From Phycomyces blakesleeanus NRRL 1555(-) (lineage: Eukaryota > Mucoromycota > Mucoromycetes > Mucorales > Phycomycetaceae): a stretch of DNA of 64,000 nucleotides. Positions 48,701-63,821 of this stretch are shown piece after piece. The stretch covers positions 186,001 to 250,000 of the forward strand of contig NW_017265166.1 of the NCBI RefSeq assembly GCF_001638985.1. Direction: 5' to 3'. Each line of letters starts with the position of its first letter. Positions within the stretch are counted from its first letter, which is position 1. The notes beneath the pieces were generated by a model that worked only from the letters and a program-made list of their open reading frames with translations, was not told the origin of the DNA and did not search any database. The translations under genes and the position numbers were made by a program.

Positions 48701-48987
48701 GCTGTATTAGATATTTAATGCATTAGACCTATGGTCAGATGTGAAGGAGGGATTAAAAGCCAAAAATGATAAAATTACAAGGATTTCTACATGACAACAA
48801 CAACCCCTCCAGAAATAACTCTCTTGAGTGTGTTTGTTGCCAAGATAAATATTATGAGAAAAGAGAAGGGTATAAAACAAGAGAGTTTAATCAGACTTTA
48901 ATAAACCTTATAAGCTTCCAACTCATCTTTCTTGGCTTCTCTTCCGTATTACATCAATCTTTTGATTTCGATAAAGCAAAAACAAAT
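48111..48987. other. intergenic between micropeptide genes A and B
   Basis: AT-rich; contains AAATC repeats near 48190-48215, a TnAn run near 48635 and (ATT)n at 48670-48702. A TATA-like box lies near the right end. No gene seen. Confidence 0.5.
48871..48877 (+). promoter_or_regulatory. TATA box candidate for micropeptide gene B
   Basis: TATAAAA in the context GAAGGGTATAAAACAAG, 111 bases before the predicted start codon at 48988. Spacing suits a TATA box with a short leader. No experimental start is known. Confidence 0.4.
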
Positions 48988-49299
48988 ATGGCTGGTACAC
49001 CTGGTCAGTAATATCTTGGGTTACTCTTATATGCATATATACACATATATATAAGCTACATTGAAAGGTCATTTATCCTTATTCTGTTACAATTAAACCG
49101 TCTTACAGGACTCGTCTGTCATATGAAGCCTTTTAGAAAATACGGTTCCAGCTCTGCTTCTGGATCTGGCTCTGGTTCCGGTTCCGGATCTAGTGTTTGC
49201 GATAAAGTGAAGAGGTAAAAGACTTGTTATTATTGTTACGAATGTTTTTTATACTAAATAATGGATAATCTATTTAGTTTCTGCTGCTGTGGCCGTTAG
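48988..49299 (+). CDS. Ser/Gly-rich micropeptide with C-terminal Cys triplet, member B
   Basis: Exons 48988-49003, 49109-49214 and 49278-49299 give 47 aa. The first intron starts GTCAGT, the second GTAAAA, and acceptors are TTACAG and ATTTAG. The peptide starts MAGTPGLVC, then a basic MKPFRKYG, an (SG)n run, and ends VKSFCCCGR. The alternating Ser-Gly stretch is a flexible linker; the basic residues plus Cys triplet resemble a palmitoylation site. Intron phases are 1 and 2 and the last exon is 22 nt, as in the two sister genes. A TATA box lies about 110 bases upstream. Function unknown. The weakest point is the non-canonical first donor. Confidence 0.55.
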
Positions 49300-50402
49300 G
49301 CTAGACCAAAACAAGCTTCATCTTATTATGATATTACAAAGTCTTTTCTTTACAATGAAAGCTGTCATTCAAAGTCTCTTAAACAAAAGAACAATAAATA
49401 TTCGATAAACAAAAATAGCTTTTTGTTGCTGTTCCTGTTTCTGTTGCTTGATCTAACTAGCCATACATCTAGAGAATATATATATCCATGTGTCTGTATG
49501 ATAAAGCTGGCTTGGGAATTTCTTCTTTATTTTTGTTTTATATGCTCTTGAATTTTGCTATACGTAGAATAAGAGAAAAATGATAAGAAATGACAACTCA
49601 AAATTGTGGAATTATGTGGTAGTAAAAAATGTCTCCATCCTTTTATTAGGTTAATAGCTTTGAGGTTTCTGTTTTTTTTTGTAGCACCTGATGGATGTTC
49701 CATTAGAAAATGAGTCTTAAGAAGATGATATTTTAAAAGACTATCTACTTGATGGTATATTAGACGACAAATTTGAGACACTAATCATGTCATTCCAACA
49801 AGCTCAGTATACTGATAAAAGAAGAATTTTGAGAAATAATCCAAGATGCTTTGATGATGTCTAATGGATCATTCGATTCGAGATTGCTCGATTTTTCTAT
49901 CAAGGGTGAGAACTAGAATATAGTAATATCACTAATACCCCCCTTCTGTCTGGAATGACAGACAATAAGAATACAAAGCTACTTTGTGAGAACTTGACTT
50001 GTGTATTCTATGGCATGTTGATAAAAATAAGTAACAATCAATTATGTGTATGATGATCTCTGTATTAAATAATAACAAATTAAACGAAAACACATTGGCT
50101 TATTGAGTAAAATAAGAGGGATTTTTTTTTAAAAATATAAAAGAGCAGAAAACATTACTCTTCAGTTTAAAATGTAGTGGGAATTAATGTAATTGTCTAG
50201 TAGATATACTAATGAGATGAACTCTTTTACTGTAACTACTGTATTAAGCACAAGATTATTTTTGACTATAAAGGTTTGAGAAATTTGGGTTTATTCAGTT
50301 ACAAAGTTTGGATACCTTTACTTGTTGTAAAGAATCTCTAAATGTGTGTTAATTTATGTGAGAGAAACAGAAGTCCAGATACACACTTGATGGTAGTTTA
50401 GC
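49300..50402. other. intergenic between micropeptide genes B and C
   Basis: The two genes converge on this spacer, so it holds both 3' regions. AT-rich, with poly-T runs near 50120. A minus-strand frame at 49527-49781 starts with TTG and is not supported. No further gene seen. Confidence 0.45.
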
Positions 50403-50723
50403 TTAACAACAGAGAAATTTCCTATATATATATGTTCCTTTTAGTAAATATCACTTTTTTTTTTAAATAAATAAAAAAGATACTAATAAATACTTTTTTA
50501 TTTGTCTCCATGATCCACCAGAGCTTCTGATGGTACCATTTGCACTAGGAACTGAGGTGGCCGAAGTTGAACCTATTAAACACAGGGTATGTAAGTGTAA
50601 GCAATAGATGATATCAACATATAACAATATGATTTCTTTTAAAAAAAATAATTTACCAGAACAAATAGATGACGGGCTACTTTTTCCATTCGAAAAACTT
50701 GAAGCACTCGAAGAGGTAGACAT
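50403..50723 (-). CDS. Ser-rich micropeptide with C-terminal Cys pair, member C
   Basis: Minus-strand exons 50723-50657, 50572-50494 and 50421-50403 give 54 aa with donors GTAAAT and GTATTT and acceptors AATAG and TATAG. The peptide starts MSTSSSASS, is Ser/Thr-rich throughout, has a single Trp near the end (SWRQIKKK) and ends FLCC. The last exon is 19 nt. Intron phases are 1 and 2, identical to members A and B, although exon 1 is longer here. If intron 2 is not spliced the frame would end in an unrelated hydrophobic tail; the spliced form is preferred because it restores the family ending. Function unknown. Confidence 0.5.
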
Positions 50724-51480
50724 TCTTATATACGTGAGTACTAGATGTAAGAAGAATCTTGTATATATATATGTGTGTGTGTGCGTATAAAAACAAAAGT
50801 TGATTTGGATATTATATAACCAAGTCAAGTCTTTATATCTGTTTTCATTTATGTGTGTCTTTAGTAACAACAGTAAAGGTGGTAAATATGTACCATTATA
50901 TCTAGTATTAAAACCAGCACATTTCCATTCACAAAGGGGATTGTGTATACACATTATATAACAGAAGGATATCCTCTTTGATATCAGCTATAAGGAAAAG
51001 GTTGTTAAATAAACGAATAAAGAATAATAATAGTAAAAGACGTTTGGCTGAACCTCCTTTCACATTCACTTGTAAGCACATAACATTATATTAGTGTTAC
51101 TTTAAGCATGACTACAATATTTTCATATATCTACTTTACTGGTATACCGTAATACACAAAACAAAGCATAGTTTATGTGCTTAAATAAGAATCGGTCCGT
51201 TCATAATTAAAGAAAAGAAAATAGTCAAAGCTCAATATGGTGCTACTATGATGGCTTTGTACGCTACTATTGTGCTGCGCCCTGATACCTGGATTCGGAT
51301 TAATCAATAATAAAACATCAAAAAAAAAAACAAAAAAAAAACGTGCTTGATATTATTGCCTTTTAATTTAAAACCAAAGAAACGGATATTAGGTCTTGTT
51401 CTTGTAGTTTAAAATCAAACATATGATTGCGCATTGACAATTGGATCTTCATAAATCTATAAATAGTACTTCTCCAAGAG
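50724..51480. other. intergenic, 5' of micropeptide gene C
   Basis: AT-rich, with a (TG)n tract near 50770 and an interrupted A-run near 51320-51340. No gene or element end recognised; the left part should contain the promoter of the minus-strand micropeptide gene. Confidence 0.4.
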
Positions 51481-52060
51481 GCTATATTGGACCGTGCACT
51501 GATCGCAGTATTTGTCACTCGATTTACATGTTAATCCTAAGAAGCTATCACACTCTACTTTGACAACTGACCGTCTATTTGATCACCTTACTTTTATTAC
51601 TTTAACAAGATACTCTATTGAACCTCTACTGCTAAATTTTACTTGCTTTATCTACTATTACTTGAAAAAGCTATTTTACTGCGCCTTCTCATATGAATTT
51701 TACATCATTTGTATTACTTGAAAAGGCTACTTTGCTGCAGCTTGGCACATAGATTTTACTTAATTGCTTCAATAGTACTTGAACAAGCCATTAGCTCACA
51801 TACACAAAAAGGTTTATTTGAAGTTATTAAAGATCTATTATAGTCTTGTAGAAAAAGAAAAGAGTATAAATATAGTGCCCTTCTAAAGTCCAAGTCTTTC
51901 ATAAAAGCTAATAGAACCTTTATATCTTATTGTCTGTCCATTACCAAACCTCATTACAATATCAATTTCACACCACTATATAGTCTGTGCTTTGTCCTCT
52001 GAGCACAGAAATTTTCTCTCTACCCCCAGAAGAACATCCCACAGAGAGTAGCAGAGGTAA
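51481..52060 (+). repeat. LTR-like leader with degenerate ~60-bp repeats
   Basis: From about 51500 to 51800 a motif (TACTTGAAAAAGCTA or TACTTGAAAAGGCTA, then TTTGCTG or TTTACTG, then ATTTTACTT) recurs three to five times about 60 bp apart with substitutions. It is followed by a TATA-like GAGTATAAATATAG (about 51859) and a pyrimidine-rich transcribed-looking segment. It lies just before retroelement coding debris. This suggests a promoter-bearing LTR, but no second LTR was found on the far side, so the ends are undefined. Confidence 0.4.
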
Positions 52061-54339
52061 TTCTAGAAACTAGTTATATAAATTCAAAACATATTAATCT
52101 TTTCTTAATCTATTCAGGCTCTCCTGCTGCTTCGAGAGTGATCAATTGAACCGTTTCAAAACATGCCGTATCACCAGAAGCTATACCTTCCCAACTTCTC
52201 ATTGTGTCGAAGGAATTCAATCCTCCAGATCCCAATATCGCTGCCTCTGAAGTCTCAAAAGAAGTCCTGAGTATGGCCACCACTGCTGCGACTCTTTGAT
52301 GTACCAGTTATCATGGAACTGACTATCAGCGGATCACAAGGTTCCGGTACCTCCCAAAAACCGCAGATACAGATCTGGAAACACTCCTGCTCAGATCTCT
52401 GTCACGCACAACATTTTCAGACATGTAAACAGTCCATTACCTCCAATCTACAACAGAGACAGCATAAATGTAGAATGTCAACTCTGTGAAACTCTGATGT
52501 GAGATCATGAGACGTCTAACACAGATCAGTAACGAGTCCTCTCAAATTTCTCATGGGCTGTCACCAGGGAAATTCCATTCTTCCTCCCCTTAAGCTGACT
52601 CATATTGGCATAACCAATCTTTTGGTACGCATCATTCAATCTGGCCAACAATCATTCGACAAGATCCGATTTTACAGCCGCACCATATATTTCACTTCTT
52701 TGGGAACCAAGATTTGCGAGACTATTACAAAAAACATTGGTGGTGCATACAACCACCATATCCATGGCCCTTATCTATCACACTATTGGGTCAAGCATTT
52801 CAAGGACACAAACCAAGATAATCCATCCCAAGTTTTCCCAGGCTTACATCTTCGATCCAGCTTCTCATATCAAACTTGGATAACAAAGCTCCCCAGACTT
52901 GAACAGGGACGTTTTCGAAAAGTCTCAGGCAATTCTCTTGGAGATCAATCCATCTTTTTCTACCTTCCATCCCATAGATAAGATTGCACGTGAGAATGGT
53001 GGAACAGCTGATCTGCCATTTCATTTTGTGACTGAAGGACCACAAGTCCAACAATTATATAAGGAGCTCAATGTTGAGGAAGCACCAGTATTGATCATTT
53101 TCCATAAGGCCAATAGTTAAAAAAGACATCGTTTTGCACACTCAGACAGCTTATGATCCCGACGAATTACACTTATTTTATGGTGGAGAAATTTTGCTAA
53201 AATCCTTCCCTTGAAAGACCCCAATTATAACTTTCCTGAAATTCATGTACAATTGCCCTCACCGCTTTCTTTTATTCCTGCACCTCACCTTACCTGATAC
53301 TTACTTACAATGCCCAAACCCTCTGGTATCGATCTCAAAATCATCGAAGCTTTGAACCATATCATTGTTCAGCCCCAGTTACCCTGCCCTTTAATCAATG
53401 CAGTTCATATACAGCTACGATCCATCTCAGAATATCAAATCTTGGCATCTCCTCTTTGAAACCAAGCATTACCAGACTTGACTTAAACATCTAAATGAAG
53501 GTGGATCGGTTACCATCTTACTTTCCGCCCAACATGGCTCAATGGGTCCTAACCAATCCGGAACTCGACACCTTGGATAATACAATCCGCCTATTAACGG
53601 AAATCTTTGGTATTCCCATTGCTCAACAACGGTTAGCTTTTCGTAAGAAACTTGAATTTTCTCACTAAAGAAACCTCCCGTCAAGACAATTCAAGACTGA
53701 CTTTCAACCTATTGCTCAGAATCATCCTAAACGTACTTATATTCCCGTCGAAGTTTTACATTCAAGTTATCTCGGTGCCATGACTCCTCGTCTGTTGGAA
53801 AGAATCATCATGAAAGTTTCTGTTTTATCTATCTGAATTGATATCGATGACAAGAATATTAATATGAACAAGATCCTGGATGCAGACCCACGCCTCGCCC
53901 AATCTATCCAAAACTGACTCATATTACAATGTCCCTTTTGGTGCCTTTTCTCTTCACGAACATTTCTCTATCAATGGCTCTGGATCTATCTCGAACGGAA
54001 ATTTACGTCTTTCAGTGCAATCCTTGATCCTACGACCGAAATCCTTATCGAATTTATGGCTTGAGAGTTAAAATGAACCAGTAGGCCTGACCAGACTTGG
54101 TGTTACTCTTTGCGATATTTGTGTTAAAGATGGCTATCTACCCAAGCGTCGTCGTTTTTTTTTACAAAGAAGATCAATCTTTTAAACCATGTTAGCCGCA
54201 TTAAAGAAATGGTTTCTCATTGTTATTCCATTACTTCTACCCCGCATCTCAACAGCTGGTATTCATATGGCTCTACTCTTCCTGTCACCGCCGTTTTTTA
54301 TATTGCTTCCCCTCGTACTGAAGTCAATTACTGCGCCTC

Positions 54340-54530
54340 CTCTACGGTTCAAGACACTTGGTATGTATTGCTCAAGGTTAAAATCAACAACACATGGGTC
54401 TCATCCAGTTCCATGTCCTCCATAGAAAGTACTCCTTTTTTGTCTAAAATCTCGAGATCTAAGCTAAACTGTACTATTACCAGCGCTGGTGCTACTTGTT
54501 CAACTGCCACAGATACGAATCTTTTGGCCA
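54340..54530 (+). pseudogene. retroviral-type aspartic protease trace
   Basis: The frame reads TWYVLLKVKINNTWV, where an intact Ty3-type protease would next carry its active-site D-T/S-G-A motif. Here that position is Ser-rich and the motif is absent. It is followed by FLSKISRSKLN, resembling the FIS-x3-A-x-KL segment of the family. A long uninterrupted frame (54209-54793) covers it, but the active site is lost. Call based on pattern only. Confidence 0.4.
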
Positions 54531-55633
54531 CTCGTACTGATTTAGTCAATACACTAGATCCTAAGACTGATTACATCCCCAATATCGTGTGCTCTACTGC
54601 TACTGCTACTGATACTAATACTGATACATCAGTTTCGACTCGAGGCTCTACCATAGTTACTATTTGCTTTGGTAATCTGACCTTTTCTGTCTGTCGTCCC
54701 ATTTTCGACTCTCTCTTACGGACTGTCATTTTTTTTTGGCTATGCTCTTTCAAAAATACAGAGCCATATTTGATACTTGCACTGGCGAAGTAAGGCTTTT
54801 TCCGGTCCGAGTCCTCTTGGTATCAAGCTTAGCGCAAGACCGGCTAAGACTTTCTTTTTTGGTTACATCTGCTTTATGGCATCTCATATCTGCTATGATA
54901 CTCCGTAGTCATAGCCATTGCTATGCCGAAGATTTCTGGACCTGATAATCCAATTGGTGTGGTTTCTACTCCCTATAACTTGGTCGCTGAAAAGTTTGAC
55001 TTTGTTACTGCTTGCGTGGTTTGCTTGAGCGAATCTGGTTTGATTTGAATTAAAATGATCAAATTAGACATTGACTTTAACAATTTGAATACAAGTATTT
55101 GAATTGCTTTTATATACTACTAACCTTTGCTTTTTATTATTATTATTATTATTCCTCTGGTTAGTTTACATCTTCCCTCACCACCTGCTGCTCACCTTGA
55201 ATTTCAGGAAAGTTCTATATCACTGTCTGGATGCTAAACATGCTGGTTCTATTAGTAGCATGTCCTCCAATTTTTCTGCAACAATGCAAAATGATTGGTG
55301 ATTGCGGTAATGATTTTGGAAAATACCTTTTTCTCTCTCTACAAAATCACCATCAGAATCACCACTCATTTCCCATTGTGCAATTACCTTGACATTGAAC
55401 TCAATCAAATTACTCACCTGGTACAGTATCATAATAACACTAGTATTAAACATCCTATCTAATATCTTCCGTATGGTATATTTTCTGTCGCAAATGATAC
55501 GATTAATGGTCTCATCGATGGAATTCTACGATAAGGTGTCACTATTTCTTGCCATTCTCCATGGTATTTTCTGGTAATCCTGACTCCCAAAAATAATGGC
55601 TTAGTCCGGTTCTGTGCCAAGTATCCCTGACTT

Positions 55634-56052
55634 AACGGCACAAATACCAAAGATGTCTATCCTCTCGCTCGTATTGATAATTCTCTGCTTGGCCTTGGTC
55701 CTGTCCCTTGCTCTTCTATAATGGATTTTGCTCCTTTTTACCATCGCAACTTTTTTGGATTTTCTCGAATGCCCTTTCAATTTTGATCTGCTCCTGCTAC
55801 TATGCAACGTCTCATAAACTCTGTCTAGACCGATCTCAAACGAGAAATTTGCTTGCTATACTCGGATGCCATTATATCCTTCAGTCCTACTTTCGACCAA
55901 CATCTCAAGAATTTCTGTAAAATATCCTTTTACCTTTGTACTCTTGTCCCTAAACTCATGCTTATTAAATGCTCCTTTAATAGAAATTGGATATATTTCC
56001 TTGGCTATGTTCTCTCACCTGTTGGTCTTCACACCGATACAGAGAAAATCGG
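55634..56052 (+). pseudogene. Ty3/gypsy reverse transcriptase, decayed
   Basis: One frame runs for about 420 bases with only two stops. It shows the family's blocks in order: KDVYPLARID (for KDxYPLPRID), MPFQF followed by APATMQRLI (for MPFGL-x-NAPATFQRLM), SPTFDQHLK, KCSF and FLGYVLS (for FLGHVVS). The catalytic YLDD box reads YSDA, so the polymerase aspartates are damaged. Just beyond, near 56235-56290, LTSAPVLCFPAF matches the RT-RNase H connection. Confidence 0.8.
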
Positions 56053-56579
56053 TACTTGCTTTAACTTCCATATCCCTCTATCCGCAGATGTCCGCTTGTT
56101 ACTTGGTCCCACTGATTACTATCTTTACTCATTCGGTATTCTTTTTTTGCCATCATTACTACCCTGCTGAGCAATTTTCTCGAAAAGGATTATATCTGGT
56201 TTTGGGCTTCTACTCGTCTGAAAGCTTATGACCTTCAAGATGACCTTGACCTCCGCTCCAGTTCTATGCTTTCCTGCTTTTTCGATCCTTTGGGCTTAAT
56301 ACGGATGGCACCTGTACTGCTGGTACTGGCACTATTCCTGGTCAACGTAATCCTCACAACAACTTTGTCTATACTAGTTCCGAAGCACCCATTCGGCACC
56401 CTGTTCAGCATGGTTTCTCTGTGACTCTTGTCTGCTTTATTCCTCCTTTTGACATTACTCTCTCTCTCTAGGCTACTGTTAATTACTGTCGAGAACTTTA
56501 AGACGCTTCCTCACTTCTTACCAGCTATACTGTCTTGTCCAGCGCCCTTTTCTTTGCCCCCGCCCTGTTCTACTACAAT

Positions 56580-57430
56580 AAATGTGTGAAGAAATGGTTC
56601 AACTCCTCCATGCTAATCCAACTTCTGGTCATTTCGGTGTCGGCCACAATCTTTAAATGCTTGCTTGACGTTTCTATACTCCAGGCTTACACAAGTGGGT
56701 GAAGAGCCACGATAATCACTGCGAGACTTGCCAACGAATCAAAGGACCCAATTCTACATTTTCCACACGAGCCCCAAGCATTCTCACTCTGTAGTTTATC
56801 CCATTAATTACATCCCAGTCGGTGTTCATAGCCGCCTTTCAATCTCATTCTCGGACAACCAGTCTATCATCATCATTCAAACCATTTTCTCTCGGTTTGC
56901 AGACCTCAATTCTGTATCTGAGAACTCTGGTAAATTGGTCTCTGCCACCCATAGTCAAGTGCTCTCCACTCTCAGGGAGAATGGTCAGATATGCTCAAGA
57001 ACACCGATTATGGACATCACCACTCAACTCAGTACCCACCAGTTTTTTTTTTCAGCTTATCACCCTGAAGGCAATGGTTTTGTTGAAAGGTTCATGGCCG
57101 CTTTCAGGAATATAATCATTTCTTTCATGGAACCCAAGGAAAAAAAACATTACTACCTGGTATGAGAACCTTGATGAATTTTGACTGGCATACAACTCTA
57201 GCCAACATGACTTGACCAAAATCTCCCTTAAATTTTCTATTGACAATCAAAACCTCATTAAGTTTCCGGTATTATTAAACGCTGTCGACGGTCTATCAGC
57301 AAAACGGTCTCCTTCTGCCCATGGTCCGTTCCTTATTATCAAACACATTGGTATTGAACGCTTAGATATCCTCGACCCCCCATCTCCAGAAAGACTCTTG
57401 AAAGCATCGACGTTGAAGGTCCAAAGAAAC
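56580..57430 (+). pseudogene. Ty3/gypsy integrase, decayed
   Basis: The zinc-binding HHCC module is visible in pieces: LLHANPTSGHFG gives the His pair, and CETCQRIKG the Cys pair, followed by stops and frame changes. The core retains AYHPEGNGFVERF (for AYHPQTNGQVERF, containing the catalytic Glu) near 57055-57100. The C-terminal GPF module is GPFLIIKHIG near 57325, in a different frame. The first catalytic Asp is not identifiable. Non-functional. Confidence 0.75.
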
Positions 57431-57530
57431 ATCTCCTTTAGAAATGAAGACAGTAGCTTTATTCTTTGGATATGTCCAAGCCAATCAAAGGGGACTTGCA
57501 GTCTCGATAAAACATACTTCTTTTAGTCTA

Positions 57531-59833
57531 TATGCTTTATATATAACTTTTTATTGTTATTCTCCTTAGATAAAGAAATAAATAAATATATAAATAAATA
57601 AAAAGCCAAGTCATAATTGTATATTACCCGGGTTAATGTGAAACCGAATAGTTTGGAAAGCGATAATCACAGACTTGAGGTACTTGGCAGCACAATTGCA
57701 CATCAAAAGATGTAGGTTTATACTGTTTATGCTCTATGCTGGCTTATAGAAAGCAATGTGTGTATGTGAATGTATTGATATATCCACAGTTAAGTATCTT
57801 ACTCAATAATAAAATTTTACCATGAAGCCTTTTGATGTGTGTACGTGAGTGTGTATTATTATGTTTATTATTCTTTCAGCTGTCAATGGATATAACGACT
57901 TTAGGTCCATGATACTTTAAAGACATTACACATAGAATTATAACTACTCTGGCTCTCATCTCAGGTACACTTATCATTACATGCTTTCTTATCTAAATCC
58001 AAGTTATTGGTTTATTCAATCTTGTCAAAGATAAACCACTTGGTTAATTGAGATACACACTCTCATATAATCTAGGCTTATACCAAGGCAGCGAGCACTC
58101 TATTAATATATGACCATAGTAAGGCTTGGGTGAAATTTCCCACTTTATTTCTTTTTTTTTTAAAGTAGTACAACATATACACTTTGTTATATAATTGTGT
58201 AATGCTGACTAGTAAGTCAAGGTCTTTAGATGTATTACTAATCCTTTTGGAGGATTATATCCAACAAAATCAAGTCATTATGTTTTATGAATAAACACCA
58301 AGTAGTTCATTTGAGTATCATTTAATTTTGAGTGACTTTTATTACTATTAAACTTTTAGGTCAATAGACACACCGAGCAGTTGACTCATTTTCAACAGAA
58401 CTTATCATACACATCTTGTACGTCTTGTACATCCTCACAGAAATTAATTGCTACTTCTCACAAAGGAGACCAATCAAGAAAAAAGAAAAAAAAAAGTCAA
58501 ATTCTTCAAAAGGTGTGTTTCAATTCAACCTTCTTTTATAAATGTTACACACTAATATTCCTTAAGAGCAATACACAAAAATGGTTTTTTTTGTTCTTTT
58601 TGTTCCAATGCCAAGGGGTTTTTTTGGGGGAAAGGTAAGGAGGGGGGGGGACTAAAGGGATGGATCAATGCTCAGCAACAGCAACAGCAACAGAAAACAA
58701 CGACAACGACGACTAAGAAAAGCGTAATTCACACTAGTTTATTTGTTCTTTTGGTCTTTCCTTCTTCACTTGATACTCATGTATTAGAACCAAGGTTCTG
58801 ATTGGATATTAGACTTGGTCCTCTTTCTCTATCTCTCTTTTACACAGCACAAAATTTAAATATATGAAATACAAAAAAAAATGATGTAAAGATTTTGTTC
58901 TTTTGTGAGTGCATTTTTATTTTTATTTTTATCTTTATCTTTGAATTATGCTAAACCTCGCAAATAATTTACATAAATCAACAACAGAAATTCAATAGAA
59001 ATCTTCCACAAGTCTTTTACATATATCAAATACTTGTAGAAGAGTACATCGTCACTCTAGTAGAATTATACCAATTAAAGTCATTCGAAACAAGATGCTT
59101 TAACGAGTGACTAACATATATGGTAAGATTGTCGGGGTGTTCCTCCGAGAATGGGGCAACTATATAAATAAATACATATATAATTTGTATTGTATTGTAT
59201 TGTAGCAACTGCCAAACACGGACCAACAGGACAGCTTACTATCACACCAAACCAAGAATGATTCCCTTTCTTTACCATGGGCGAATAGAAGGAAATCTAA
59301 TCATTGGCCAGTTTCTTTCACCAACAACCGTTGATTTATGCACACCTTCCCTTTTTAGTCAGCATTATACTTAAAATCACATCACCCATCCAGCACCCGC
59401 ACAAACCCAACCCACACACACCCACTCTCTTTATGTATCTATCTACCTACCTTTCTATACACACCCATACGCACGTACACACACAGACGCATAGGCGCAT
59501 AGACGCATAGACGCATAGACAAACGCAGACGCAGACGCAGACGCATACACAGACACAGACAGATATATATATATATATATAACTCCAAAAACAACACTGA
59601 CCTTTTAAGATACTCAAGGATTTCAACTTGCCTTTCTTTCTCTATTAATTGTTTTACTTTATTAATTTTTCTTCTACTTATTATTATTATTATTATTATT
59701 TATTAATATTTTTTGTTTTTTTATTTTTTATTTTATTTTATTTTATTTTATTTTATTTTTTATTTTTTTTAAATTGTTATTATTATTTCTTTTTACCTTG
59801 AGTTAAATCATTCCAATTAAGCTAAAATACTCA
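57531..59833. other. intergenic before the deubiquitinase gene
   Basis: Holds A/T-rich spacer, then a stretch at 58361-58500 whose frame encodes Ser/Thr/Cys then a Lys run (SRKKKKK), without convincing borders. A glutamine-type CAGCAA repeat follows near 58672, then a CA/GACGCA microsatellite zone at 59460-59575, poly-T/TTTTA repeats (59700-59770) and the deubiquitinase 5' region. No intact gene is supported. Confidence 0.45.
59456..59580. repeat. compound CA / GACGCA / AT microsatellite
   Basis: ACACAC-rich sequence merges into repeated GACGCATA and GACGCA hexamers, then CAGACA, then (AT)n. About 260 bases upstream of the deubiquitinase start codon. Confidence 0.8.
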
Positions 59834-63514
<3,681 letters not shown>

Positions 63515-63821
63515 TGAGAGGACTGAAAAGTCTTGTATTTAAAGATAATATAATTTATATAATGCGTATTTCTTTATTTCTTTATTTATTTATTTATTCT
63601 GTTTTGTTTTTTTTGTAGTAAAGAAAAGTATAAAAAGATACATTGAAGAAAAATAAAGTAAAATATATATGAAATAATAATAATAATAAAAAGAAAGAAA
63701 GAAAGAAGTAATAATGATGATAGGAAAAGAAGAATAGATAAAGTATATGAAAATACTTATAGGTGGAGCAAGTGTAGTTAGTTAAAAAAAAGGGCATTTG
63801 ATCTTGGGTAACTTGGGTGAT
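63515..63821. other. convergent 3' spacer
   Basis: AT-rich spacer of about 300 bases between two convergent stop codons, with A/G-rich repeats (GAAA) near 63690. It should hold both polyadenylation regions. A search by eye for a downstream UBL exon of the deubiquitinase found none here. Confidence 0.5.

Larger units (their letters stand above)
52061..57530 (+). mobile_element. decayed Ty3/gypsy retrotransposon
   Basis: Plus-strand coding debris of a Ty3/gypsy pol gene in the order protease-like, reverse transcriptase, RT-RNase H connection, integrase, with stops and frame changes throughout. The gag-side part (52061-54200) has a long broken open stretch without a recognised motif. The order with integrase last is typical of Ty3/gypsy rather than Ty1/copia. 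Domain traces are listed separately. No LTR pair, primer-binding site or polypurine tract could be fixed. It lies between micropeptide gene C and the deubiquitinase gene. Confidence 0.75.

Noticed and set aside
52061..57530. Repeat-induced point mutation as the cause of retroelement decay
   Set aside because: Stops and frameshifts are mixed and no strand-consistent C-to-T pattern could be established by eye; an alignment of copies would be needed.
57823..57940. Possible fourth micropeptide gene starting ATGAAGCCTTTT
   Set aside because: It has an intron-like GTGAGT...TTTCAG segment but stops after about 12 codons without the basic/Cys ending or the family's intron phases.
58361..58700. Candidate gene with Ser/Cys then poly-Lys and a Gln repeat
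   Set aside because: No start codon with good borders and no consistent splice model; G-runs and A-runs dominate.
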